Shown: one piece after another, positions 6,528-15,500 of the stretch
How the letters are laid out: each line of letters starts with the position of its first letter
Position numbering within the stretch: the stretch's first letter is position 1
Made by a program: the position numbers and the translations under genes
The notes under the pieces: model-generated
Databases searched by the model: none
What the model saw: the letters and a program-made list of their open reading frames with translations, nothing else
What the model was told of the DNA's origin: nothing
Assembly: GCA_964496595.1 (NCBI GenBank)
Contig: CAZCAI010000075.1
Location: 1-22,581, forward strand
Length of the DNA: 22,581 nt
Source of the DNA: JAAAOZ01 sp964496595
Lineage (GTDB): Bacteria; Chloroflexota; Anaerolineae; B4-G1; SLSP01
Reading direction: 5' to 3'

Positions 6528-9236
6528 ATGGATGTGTTGTGGATCCAAAATAGCGGCGAGGAGCGGATGGATGAGACGCTCCTGGCGGCGCTGAATCGGC
6601 GCCCTGAGTTGCGCGTGTATGCCTGCTGCGATCTTCAAGAGGCGCGCGCGTTGATCGCGGCGCATGCTCCCTGCGCGGTGATCCTCCGCCCCGGCCCGCA
6701 CCTCGAGGCGGCTATCTCGCAGCTTAGGTCGCAGGCGGACTCGCTGTTGTACTTCATCCTACTGGAAGCGTCGGCCTGCGAAGCGCTGATTGACCTGTTG
6801 CAAGCTGAGGATGTGGCGGCGTTGCCCCTCGAGTACGTGCATACGCCCTATTTCCTAGAACTGATGCGCCAGGCTCTGGCGCGTCATCAGCAGCGCCGCG
6901 CGGCAGATGCGCAAGCTCAACGCCAGTTGGATTTGATTCGCGAAGAGCGGACGGCGCGCAAGTTCGCGGAGACGCTCCAACAATTAGGCGCTGCGCTTAC
7001 GCTCCTCTTGGATGAGGAGCAGGTGATGCGGACGGCCGCCGCGCAATTGGCGGCCATCCTGCCTTCCCACGCGCTCATCATCTCGCTGATTGACGATGAC
7101 GATGAGACCGTACTCTCGCCGTACACCCAGGGGCTGACGCCGGAGACGAGATCGCGCGTCTGTGGGGGCGTTTCTTTGGCAGATGCTCCCCTGTGGGAGG
7201 AGATCACCCGGACCGGCGAGGGGATATTGCTGCCGCGCGCCCACGAAGACCCCCGCTGGATGAAGCTCCCCGGTGCGGAGGAGCTATCCGTGATGATCGC
7301 GCCCCTGCGCGTCCGCGATTACGTCATCGGCTTCCTGACATTGACCAAGGAGGAGCCGGACTTCTATCAGCCTCGACATCTCAACGCGCTGCAATCGCTG
7401 GCCGATTTGATGGCCGTCGCCCTGGCCAACGTCCGTCTCTATCAATCGCTGCGTGGGGAACGGGATCAATTGATGGCCCTGGCTAATATTGACCAGAAGA
7501 TTTTAGCTATCTCGGATAACGCTACCGAGGCGATGCACACGATTTTGGAGTACGCGCTGCGCCTGATGGGCTTACCCAAAGGGCTGATCGCCTTGCACCA
7601 CCAGCAGGGGAACGCTCAAGACTTTATCTACACCCAGAACATCGTGCAGGAGGCCGAGGCGCGGGCCACGATCATTCAATGTTGGGAAGAGGGGACTCTG
7701 GCGCGGCAGCCCGATTTCCCCGTGCGCTATCCCACGCCGGAGCGATTGACCGAGTGTCCCTGGCTGACATGGACGCGCCGCGAGGGGACGATCCGCGCCG
7801 GACTGAGCGTCCCGCTGAAGATGCAGGATCACACCGCCGGCGTCCTCGTTTTGTTAGATACCAGGCCGCACACCTGGCGGAATGAGGAGGTGCACATCGC
7901 GCGATTGCTGGCCGGGCAGACCTCCATCGCGTTGGAGAAAGCGCTGATGGCGCAGCGGCTCAGGCGTCGCCTGGAGGAAACGCAGGTCTTGAACGAGATC
8001 CTCAAAACGGTCAACAGCACCCTTAATTCAGATGAGATCCTCAAACTGATCTGCCAACGCCTGCGAAAGAGCTTGCGCGTCCCCCTGGTGACCGCGATCC
8101 ATATCCAGGACGCCGCGCTCCGGCTGGCGGCCGAAGATCGCGCGCCGGATTATGTATCGCAGATGATGCGGGAGTTGACCGCGTGGGAGGCCGATTCCCC
8201 AATGCACCATTTACTGAGGGAAAAGGAGCTGATCCGAGGCGCGGACATCGCGGCGATGTGCTATGCCGGCGACTGCCGCCGGGACGGCGCTGACCTCGCG
8301 CCGTTGATCATCATCCCGCTGCTCGCGCAGGGGGACGTCATCGGCGCGCTGGGTGCGGAGGCGCGCGCCGGCCAGCCCTTGAGCGCGCGTGAGATCGATG
8401 TGATGCGGGCCGTGGCGCAGGCCGTCACCCCCGCGCTGGTCAATGCCCATCTGCACGAAGAGATGCGTCAGGCTTACGAGCAGCTCCGGCACTTAGATGC
8501 GATGAAATCCCAATTTATTCAGAATGTCTCGCACGAGTTGCGCACGCCGCTCTCGATAGTCAAGGGCTACGTGGATCTCGCGCTCGGCGGCGCGCTGGGC
8601 TTCGAGATGACCGACCTTCAGCAGGAAGCCTTCGAAGCGATCCGCACGCACACAACTCGGGTGATCGACATCGTTGAATCGATCACAACGCTGGAGGGCC
8701 TGGAGCAGGAGAATCTGCGACATCTCTCCTTCAGCCCGCAGTCCATTCGTCCCATCTGTATGACCGCGATCCAGGCCAATAAGCAAAAAGCGATGCGGGA
8801 GAACATCCAGATCATCGCCGATTTGCCCGAATCTCTACCTATGGTCGAGGCGGACGCGCGTCATATCGTCCAGGCGCTGGGACAGTTATTGGATAACGCG
8901 ATCAAGTTTAACTCAAAGCATGGTAAAATTTGGATGCAAGCCGCACAGCACGGAGATGAGGTGTGGATTCAGATTCGGGATACTGGCATCGGCATCCCAG
9001 AAGTGGAGATGGGGAAGATTTTTAATCGATTTTATCAGGTGGATGGCGCGACCAATCGCCAATATGGAGGGATGGGATTAGGACTATCAATCGTCAAAGA
9101 GATCGTCGCCAGGCATCGGGGCCGCATCTGGGCCGCAAGCAACCCGGACAATTCGGGTGTGACCTTTATCTTGGCGTTGCCGATTATCTCGGCGGAAGAA
9201 GAGGGCGCCGGGAGCGTGGCGGAGGTTGGCGGATGA
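6528..9236 (+). CDS. Histidine kinase with degenerate receiver and three GAF domains
   Basis: This is a cytoplasmic sensor kinase of about 902 residues with no membrane segment. Residue numbers here count from an in-frame ATG at 6522; the ATG at 6528 is preferred because the GGGAG site is 6 bases before it but touches the earlier one. Residues 1-125 resemble a response-regulator receiver, but the strand that should end in the phospho-acceptor Asp reads AVILRPGP, so it is probably a pseudo-receiver. Three GAF-like sensor modules follow (about 150-310, 320-475, 487-645), then HisKA with VSHELRTP (His671) and HATPase_c with the N box LLDNAIKFN (Asn792), G1 DTGIGIP and G2 GGMGLGLS (849-856). No partner response regulator with an output domain is nearby. 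The stop overlaps the next start as ATGA, so the lipoprotein gene is translationally coupled. Confidence 0.92.
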   Translation: MDVLWIQNSGEERMDETLLAALNRRPELRVYACCDLQEARALIAAHAPCAVILRPGPHLEAAISQLRSQADSLLYFILLEASACEALIDLLQAEDVAALPLEYVHTPYFLELMRQALARHQQRRAADAQAQRQLDLIREERTARKFAETLQQLGAALTLLLDEEQVMRTAAAQLAAILPSHALIISLIDDDDETVLSPYTQGLTPETRSRVCGGVSLADAPLWEEITRTGEGILLPRAHEDPRWMKLPGAEELSVMIAPLRVRDYVIGFLTLTKEEPDFYQPRHLNALQSLADLMAVALANVRLYQSLRGERDQLMALANIDQKILAISDNATEAMHTILEYALRLMGLPKGLIALHHQQGNAQDFIYTQNIVQEAEARATIIQCWEEGTLARQPDFPVRYPTPERLTECPWLTWTRREGTIRAGLSVPLKMQDHTAGVLVLLDTRPHTWRNEEVHIARLLAGQTSIALEKALMAQRLRRRLEETQVLNEILKTVNSTLNSDEILKLICQRLRKSLRVPLVTAIHIQDAALRLAAEDRAPDYVSQMMRELTAWEADSPMHHLLREKELIRGADIAAMCYAGDCRRDGADLAPLIIIPLLAQGDVIGALGAEARAGQPLSAREIDVMRAVAQAVTPALVNAHLHEEMRQAYEQLRHLDAMKSQFIQNVSHELRTPLSIVKGYVDLALGGALGFEMTDLQQEAFEAIRTHTTRVIDIVESITTLEGLEQENLRHLSFSPQSIRPICMTAIQANKQKAMRENIQIIADLPESLPMVEADARHIVQALGQLLDNAIKFNSKHGKIWMQAAQHGDEVWIQIRDTGIGIPEVEMGKIFNRFYQVDGATNRQYGGMGLGLSIVKEIVARHRGRIWAASNPDNSGVTFILALPIISAEEEGAGSVAEVGG

Positions 9237-9970
9237 GCCGTCTGCTGCTGGTCGTAGCGGCGCTGCTCTGGATGGTAGGGGCGCCGGCGTGTACGCCCAC
9301 GCCCACGACCGTCTCCCCGGTGACGCCGCCGAGCGGTCAAGAGACCGAAGATGCCGCGGATGAAGAGGCGGCGCCAGGCGGCAACGAGGATGATGAGGAT
9401 GATGCGGAGGAGGCGGGCGACCTTATCCTCGCCGATAGCTTCGCGCCGCCGCACGTTGGCTGGGTGCGCTTCGAGACGGAGGAGAGCGCCGTCTACGCGC
9501 AGGCGGGCGAGATGTTTCTGGAGGATCGCGGCGCGGGATTGGCGGTCTACACCCCGCTGGTCGGTGAATCCCGCCGGGATGTGACGGTCTCGGCCCACAT
9601 CCGCCACGTCCAGGGCGCCGTTGATAATTGGATGGGGTTGATCTGCCGGCAGCGGGATGAGCAGAACTATTATCTGTTCGCTATCAGCGCCGACGGCTAC
9701 TATGTGATGTTGCGCGTCGTTGCGGGCGCGCCCACCCCCCTGGTGGGGCCGCACGCCAGTGATGTGATCAATGTCGGCAAAGCGGATAACGAGATGCGCA
9801 TCCGTTGTCGCGATAACAAGCTCTCGCTCTGGGTGAACGACACCCTGTTGGCCTCCCGCGTCGATGACGAGCTGGCGGGCAGCGGCGCCGTCGCGCTCTT
9901 CGCCGACGCTATCGAGCCGGGCCGCACGACCACAGTGGCCTTCGATGATGTCACCATCACCGCGCCCTGA
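9233..9970 (+). CDS. Lipoprotein with a lamin-G-like domain
   Basis: This is a 245-residue exported protein. Residues 1-20 form a signal peptide ending in GAPAC, a slightly atypical lipobox with Cys20 as lipid anchor. A Thr/Pro stretch and a very acidic low-complexity linker follow (about 20-62). From about 65 to the end is a beta-rich domain like the laminin-G/DUF1080 jelly rolls, including FAPPHVGW, WMGLICRQRDEQNYYLFAIS, LSLWVNDTLLA and the closing AFDDVTI. Such domains bind ligands or sugars. The start overlaps the histidine-kinase stop by 4 bases, so it may be a surface or envelope partner of the kinase. Its ligand cannot be told from sequence. Confidence 0.75.
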   Translation: MSRLLLVVAALLWMVGAPACTPTPTTVSPVTPPSGQETEDAADEEAAPGGNEDDEDDAEEAGDLILADSFAPPHVGWVRFETEESAVYAQAGEMFLEDRGAGLAVYTPLVGESRRDVTVSAHIRHVQGAVDNWMGLICRQRDEQNYYLFAISADGYYVMLRVVAGAPTPLVGPHASDVINVGKADNEMRIRCRDNKLSLWVNDTLLASRVDDELAGSGAVALFADAIEPGRTTTVAFDDVTITAP

Positions 9971-10631
9971 TCGCGCCGGGCGATCCGCCTCGCCTGGCTT
10001 TTCCCTCGCGCTGCTGCGCGGCGCGGCGTGGCTGCTCGCGATGATCGGCTACTTCGGCCCGTGGATCGGGCGCGAGGCGGCAGCCTTAGCCTGGAACGCC
10101 TACGACCTCTTCGATCTACTGCGCCTGCTGCCGCAGATTGAATCTGGCGCGGTGCGCGTCAATCTCTACACACTGCGCCTCCCCTTAGTCGGACTGGCGG
10201 TGCTGCTCCCCCTCTTGATAACGTCGCCCTCGACGCGCGCGCATTCGCGCTGGCAGCGCTGGATCGCCGCCGCGCTCGGCGCGGGGATCGCGCTGGCGAC
10301 GCTGCCGTCCTACCCGGAGATCATCAGCGCGTGGCGCACGCCCGGCTGGCGCGTCGTCTTCTGGGGCGGCGTCGGCGCGATGGTGGCCGCCGGCCTGATC
10401 GCCTGGCTCGGCCCGCGCCTGGCGCGCTATCGCCCCTGGCTGCTGTTGGGCTGGCTCGCGCTCACCGCCCTGCCCGCCCTGCCGACGCTCTATCGCTTGC
10501 GGCCCGCGCTCTCCCAGCTTCACGCCCGCCCCGTCGCCTGGGGCTGGGGCTACTGGTGCTGGCTGATCGGCATCGGCCTGATGGCGCTTCTCACCGTAGC
10601 AAAGCGACAAATATCAAATTTTGAATTGTGA
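9945..10631 (+). CDS. Polytopic membrane protein of unknown function
   Basis: This hydrophobic protein of about 228 residues has roughly six predicted membrane segments, for example LALLRGAAWLLAMIGYFGPW, LPLVGLAVLLPLLIT, VVFWGGVGAMVAAGLIAWLG, WLLLGWLALTALPALP and YWCWLIGIGLMALLTVA. I recognise no family. The start is uncertain: ATG codons at 9945 and 9948 overlap the end of the lipoprotein gene by about 25 bases and no clear ribosome site is seen; coupling to the upstream gene is likely. The last residues and stop codon lie in an AT-rich simple repeat that runs into the inverted repeat at 10630-10682, so the native C-terminus may have been altered by that repeat. Confidence 0.65.
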   Translation: MMSPSPRPDRAGRSASPGFSLALLRGAAWLLAMIGYFGPWIGREAAALAWNAYDLFDLLRLLPQIESGAVRVNLYTLRLPLVGLAVLLPLLITSPSTRAHSRWQRWIAAALGAGIALATLPSYPEIISAWRTPGWRVVFWGGVGAMVAAGLIAWLGPRLARYRPWLLLGWLALTALPALPTLYRLRPALSQLHARPVAWGWGYWCWLIGIGLMALLTVAKRQISNFEL

Positions 10632-10682
10632 ATTGCGAATTTAGAATCTTTACTCAATAACATTATTCTAAATTCGCAATTC
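10630..10682. repeat. 18-bp perfect inverted repeat, AT-rich
   Basis: GAATTGCGAATTTAGAAT (10630-10647) and its exact reverse complement (10665-10682) flank a 17-base spacer, with more degenerate copies of the same words on both sides (10615-10629, 10680-10695). It sits between the membrane-protein stop and the next gene. It may end transcription as a long hairpin, but there is no clean T-run. Confidence 0.7.
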
Positions 10683-10728
10683 TAAATTCCTAATTGCTGA
10701 TTCGCTCATTTTCTGAGGAGGTCTTAGC

Positions 10729-11163
10729 ATGGACGAATGGGATTTGGATTATGTCCGCCAGGTGAAACATCGCCACGAGGCGGAGTTGATGCGGAAGCCG
10801 AACGTCGTCGGGGTGGGGATCGGGCAGCGGCAGCGCGAGGGTCATCCGACCGATGAGTTGAACCTTGTCGTCAACGTGACGCGCAAGGTGCCGGAGGATG
10901 ATCTCGCGCCGGAGGATCGCATCCCGGAGTGGGTGGAGGATGTGCCGGTGCGGGTGTACGAGGTGGGTGAGATCCAAGCGCAAGCGCCCTCGGCAGGGGC
11001 CGCGGTCTCCGCCGGGCGCGAGCGAAAGTCCCGCCACCCTTGGGCCTTCTGGAAAAGATGGGGGGCGGAAAGTAAGATCGAAGAAGGATTGGATTTGGTG
11101 GAGGATGTGGTTGATAGCATTCTAGATAGCGACGACCGCACATCTAGTGATGAGGAGGAATAG
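10729..11163 (+). CDS. Companion protein sharing the N-terminal domain of the adjacent protease
   Basis: This is a 144-residue cytoplasmic protein with a GAGGAGG ribosome site 8 bases before the ATG. Residues 23-84 align without any gap and at the same residue numbers with the N-terminal domain of the downstream protease: KPNVVGVGIG, DELNLVVNVTRKVP and VYEVGEIQA against RPNVTACGLG, EELSIVVSVTRKFP and VIETGRIRA. About 23 of 62 positions are identical by my hand count. After this the two diverge: here the rest is a linker, a basic/aromatic stretch (KSRHPWAFWKRW, 100-111) and a very acidic tail ending DEEE. There is no catalytic domain. The gene ends 1 base before the protease start, so both are almost certainly co-expressed. 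A role as inhibitor, chaperone or substrate adaptor of the protease is inference only. Confidence 0.75.
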   Translation: MDEWDLDYVRQVKHRHEAELMRKPNVVGVGIGQRQREGHPTDELNLVVNVTRKVPEDDLAPEDRIPEWVEDVPVRVYEVGEIQAQAPSAGAAVSAGRERKSRHPWAFWKRWGAESKIEEGLDLVEDVVDSILDSDDRTSSDEEE

Positions 11164-11164
11164 A

Positions 11165-12172
11165 ATGACGGATCGAATGATGGCGCAAGCGCGGCGAGTT
11201 TTTCAGGGCGCTCTGCCCGATCTCTTTAAGCGGCCCAACGTGACCGCCTGTGGGCTGGGATATAAGATGGCCGGCGAGTATACGACCGAGGAGTTGAGCA
11301 TCGTGGTCTCCGTGACGCGAAAATTTCCTCGCGAGCACTTGACTGAATCGGAGCTGGTCCCCCAATGCGTGGATGGCCTGTCCACCGATGTGATCGAGAC
11401 GGGGCGCATTCGCGCGCATGCGGCGCTGAACCCCAGGGAGCGGCGGCGACCCATCCAGCCGGGTATCTCCATCGGCCATCCCCAGGTCACGGCGGGGACG
11501 TTTGGTTATCTGGTCGAGCGCGCCGGCGAGCGCTTCATCCTCAGCAACAACCACATCTTAGCCAATTGCAACATCGCCAAGCGAGGCGATCCGATTTGGC
11601 AGCCGGGCGCGGTGGATTTGGGCGCGGCGGAGGATCGCGTCGCTGTGCTGCGCGACTTCGTCCCGCTCGATTTTGGCGAGGCGTCGGGGAACTGCGACGT
11701 GACGGAGGCGTTCGCGCGGTTGCTCAATACCCTGGCCGAGGCGACCGGCTCGCACCATCGCCTGCGCTCCATCCAGGTAACGCCCGGCGAGAATGTGATG
11801 GACGCTGCGCTGGCTCGCATCGACGCGCCCGATGACGTGCCGCCCGACATCCTAAACATCGGCCCGCCGACGGGCATCGTCGAGCCACAGCTTGGCATGC
11901 GCGTCCAGAAGATGGGGCGCACCAGCGGCTTGACGGAGGGCACTATTACCCAGATCGATGTCGCGGTCAACGTCGATTTTGAGGGCCAGACCGCCCGCTT
12001 CGTCGATCAGATTATGACCAGCAAGATGAGCGCCCCTGGTGATTCGGGATCGGCGGTCTTGGATGAAGAACGCCGCGCCGCTGGCCTCCTCTTCGCCGGC
12101 TCCGATAACGTCATGCTCTTCACCCCCATCCAGCGCATTCTCTCCCACTTCGATGTGACGTTGGTGATGTAA
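11165..12172 (+). CDS. Cytoplasmic trypsin-like serine protease (NAL1-like)
   Basis: This 335-residue protein has an N-terminal domain (about 1-85) followed by a chymotrypsin-fold protease. The likely triad is His130 in FILSNNHILAN, Asp213 in NVMDAALARI and Ser294 in SAPGDSGSAV; QKMGRTSGLTEGTI (248-261) matches this bacterial trypsin-like family, which is related to plant NAL1. There is no signal peptide or membrane segment, so it should act inside the cell. The ATG at 11165 is chosen over one 18 bases upstream because it has an AGGAGGA site about 7 bases before it and because it puts the shared N-terminal domain in exact register with the companion protein. The hairpin at 12219 follows the gene. 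Substrate unknown. Confidence 0.85.
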   Translation: MTDRMMAQARRVFQGALPDLFKRPNVTACGLGYKMAGEYTTEELSIVVSVTRKFPREHLTESELVPQCVDGLSTDVIETGRIRAHAALNPRERRRPIQPGISIGHPQVTAGTFGYLVERAGERFILSNNHILANCNIAKRGDPIWQPGAVDLGAAEDRVAVLRDFVPLDFGEASGNCDVTEAFARLLNTLAEATGSHHRLRSIQVTPGENVMDAALARIDAPDDVPPDILNIGPPTGIVEPQLGMRVQKMGRTSGLTEGTITQIDVAVNVDFEGQTARFVDQIMTSKMSAPGDSGSAVLDEERRAAGLLFAGSDNVMLFTPIQRILSHFDVTLVM

Positions 12173-12218
12173 GTTTGTGGTGACTGCTGGCTCAACCTTC
12201 CGGGAAGCTGACCGATGT

Positions 12219-12246
12219 GTAGAGACGCAAGATTTTGCGTCTCTAC
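12219..12246. repeat. Perfect 12-bp hairpin, GTAGAGACG type
   Basis: GTAGAGACGCAA, loop GATT, TTGCGTCTCTAC: a perfect stem 47 bases after the protease stop. No T-run follows. Short palindromes beginning TAGAGACG are, to my knowledge, common between genes in several phyla, so this is probably a dispersed repeat that may also act as a 3' mRNA hairpin. Confidence 0.8.
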
Positions 12247-12247
12247 T

Positions 12248-12280
12248 GGGGATGGTTCATCTACGAGCAAAAATAGGTTT
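12248..12280. repeat. Dispersed repeat fragment related to bases 38-58
   Basis: GGGATGGTTC (12248-12257) and AAATAGGTTT (12271-12280) are reverse complements of blocks near the left window edge (49-58 and 38-46), there separated by fewer bases. It directly follows the GTAGAGACG hairpin. From here to about 12363 I see nothing else recognisable. Confidence 0.4.
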
Positions 12281-12363
12281 ACGCTTTAGTTCTGATAATT
12301 TAGACCCTAAGATGCAATAAACTCTTCGAAAACACTCCTGTCATCTTAAAAGCATCAATTTTG

Positions 12364-12464
12364 GTTCGTAGTAAGCCTCGGAGCGGCGCCGTTAGGCGTA
12401 AGCGGAGTGGCGTTTTTCGGGCTTTACAACGGCACTCCATTCCATTGCGTGCCTGACTACGAAC
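12364..12464. repeat. 101-bp element with inverted ends, upstream of the restriction gene
   Basis: GTTCGTAGT (12364-12372) and ACTACGAAC (12456-12464) are perfect inverted ends. Inside, GGAGTGGCGTT (from 12404) pairs with AACGGCACTCC (ending 12439) with one mismatch. The layout suggests a small non-coding mobile element or a stable RNA hairpin lying about 50 bp before the restriction-modification gene. There is no ORF inside. Confidence 0.5.
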
Positions 12465-12511
12465 AAGTGTCCGAGTTGTTACGATTTTGGAGATTGATTT
12501 GAGGAAAATGT

Positions 12512-15500
12512 ATGCCTAACGACGTATCACTGATCGAGACAACCATTGCTATCCTGGATGGCGTGAACTGGGCGGCCTATGGCGATCATCAGGCGGCGGA
12601 TTATCTCGCGTATGTGCAGGGCGCACACGGCGACGAACGGGAGTTGATGGACGGTCTGCTGGGCGAGTTCTTGGAGGCGGTGTTGGGTTTTACGTTACAC
12701 CAAGACCTGCTTTCCCAGCGAGCCAGCAAGGTCTCGGGGAAGCGACCGGATTTTATCCCCGATGATACGCACCTCCACCCGTTTGTCTTCGACGCCAAGG
12801 GCACCGACACCCAGGATTTGGGCCGGCGCTATGACCAGATTGCCCGCTACATGCGGACGCGGGCGCTGCGATACGGCGTGCTCTCCAACCTGCGCGATTT
12901 GGCCGTCTACACCCTGCAAACGGAGCAACCCGAACCGAAATATAGCTTCAGCTTCTACCAACTCTATCGGGATTATCAGCGCGATCCCGCAGCGGCCCTG
13001 GCAGCGCCGAACACCGAGCGCTTCTTCAATTTTGTGCAGCGCTTCCAACGGCGGGCGTTGGATCGCGCCGGCAAGATTCAGGCGATCAGCGATGCGCGCC
13101 ACACACCGCAGAGCGCTACGCTTGATCTCGATGATTTGGTGCGGCGTTTGCATAACGTCGTCGCGATGCTCCACGAGGATGTCCGACAGTATGATCGCCA
13201 TCTGCCAGACCAATATCGCTATAAGCCGGAGCGCCGGGAGCGTATCGCGCTGGAGATTGATACGCTGGCCCGCGAGATGGATACCGGCGCGCCGGAGCGT
13301 AAGATTGACGATAGTACACTGGCTGTGTTGGTTCAATCTGCTCCCGATTCAACCGATGGCCGTGCCTTGGATCGCTATTGTTACCGCGTGGCCTACTTCG
13401 CGATGACGCGGATTCTGTTGGCCCGCGTCTGGGAAGATATTGGCTTTATCGATCAGGTGCTCTACGATGGCGGTTTTGCGCACTGGTATGCGCATTTCCA
13501 GCAGGAGATTCAGCGTGTGCTGAGTCAGGCGTTCCACTTTGCACAGGAGCGCTACACGTGGCTCTACGGCGCGGAGAATAACTACACCTGGTATACGCCC
13601 TCGGAGACGGTGTTGGTCGATGTGCTCTATGAATTTTCCCGCTTTGACTTCCGCGCCTTGGACGCCGATGTGTTGGGCGCGGTCTACGAGGCCTATTTGG
13701 ATGAGACGGATCGCAAAAACAAGGGCCAATATTACACGCCGCGCCCTGTGGTGCAATTTATCTGGGATCGCGTGGGGTTTGATCAGCCCGACCGCATCTT
13801 TTGCTTTGAAAAAGGCGCGCGCGGGCCGCGCGTCGTGGCGGATTTCTGCACCGGCTCCGGCGGCTTCTTAGTCGAAGCCGCGCGCCGCATCCGCGAGGCG
13901 GTGCTGGGGCCGGACTTCGATCCCGCTGATGCTGACGCGCTGGCAAACATTAGCATCGACGATCTGACGTTGGCAATGTTGGCCATTATCGAGGGTCTGC
14001 GCGGGGCCGAGATCAACGCCTTTGCGTATTATCTGACCGAGGTGAATCTGTTGATTCAACTCACGCCCATCATCGCCGCCATCCAGAAGAAAGCGCCGCA
14101 CGCGCATCGCTTTGGGCGCAATTTTGCCCTCTCCGTGCTCCATCAGGATGCGCTCAAACTGCACAATCGCCTCCAGCCGACCCTGAGCGACACCCACAAC
14201 AACCACGTCCCCGGTATGGCGCGCGAGGACGAGGTCTACGAGGAAGATCGCCGCCACGACATCGTCGCTTTCACCGGCTTCAAGCGCATCGTCTACGATT
14301 GGCTCAAAGAAGAGCGGGAGATGGATTATGTCTGCTCCAATCCGCCCTACGTGGGGGAGAAGGGGCACAAAGAGATGTTCCGCTACTACCGCCATAACTT
14401 TGAGTATTGGGATGAATATTATCAAGGCAAGATGGACTACCTTTACTGGTTTATCATCTTGGGATTGAGCAAACTGCGCGACGGCGGGCGGCTGGGCTAC
14501 ATCACCACGAGTTATTGGCCCACGGCCAGCGGGGCTAAAACGCTGCGCCAGTATATCTTGGATCACGCCAAGATCATCGAGATGATTGACTTTGGCGAGA
14601 CGCGCATCTTCTCCGATGCGCCGGGCCAGCACAATATGATCATCGTGCTGGAGCGCTGCGACGATAAAGCGGAGCGAGCTGCGCACCGTCCTTGGATTGT
14701 GAAAGTGAAAAACGGGCCGATAGGGGGAGAAAGTAAAAGCTTCCAAGATCATTTGGATGCCTTGTTAACTCATATTTTGAACAACGTTAATATCCATACG
14801 AGTGAATCCGAGTGGTATGAAGATAATGTAGTAGAAGCGTTTCGATATCCGACTTCGCAAGCTACCATGGGGGTCCGGGAGTGGTCTTTATCCATTTCCT
14901 CTGATACTCATAGCTTGCTCTCTCAAATTAAGGCGGTGTCCGAGCCGCTTTCGGATCTATGTCAGTTTGATCAAGGCATTCAATCCAACGCCGACCGCCT
15001 GGCGCGTTCCAAACAGAAGTTGGTGATCGGAGAAGATTATCCGGTGGGCGCGCCCATCTTTGTACTGACGCAGTCAGAATTAGATCGGTTGCACTTAACA
15101 GAATCGGAACAAGAGGTGTGCAAGCCTTTCTACAAAAATTCGGATCTTACCCGTTATCTGGCGAATTACTCCGGCAAAGAACAGTTGTGGATTCTTTATC
15201 TGACCCACAATGTGGATATTGATCAATTACCGAACATCAAAAAGCATTTAGCGCCTTTTAAAGCTATTTTAGAAGCTCGAAATGGTACGTATGGGCGCAC
15301 CAAGCACTGGTATGAACTTCATCGGACGCGAGATGTTGAAGTTTTTGAACAGGAGCATTTAGCTGTTCCAAGATTGGCGCCAACTAATATCTTCACTTAT
15401 TCTGAACCAGGGATTTACGAAAATTCTGACATATCTTTGATTACTCGTCTCCCCGGTACGCCTGAAAGCTTGAAGTATCTGTTGGCGCTTTTGAACTCCC

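Noticed and set aside
12388..12519. Integron attC site suggested by GTTAGGC and GCCTAAC
   Set aside because: The two core motifs are in the wrong order for an attC site and the second lies inside the restriction gene's coding sequence; no integrase is present.
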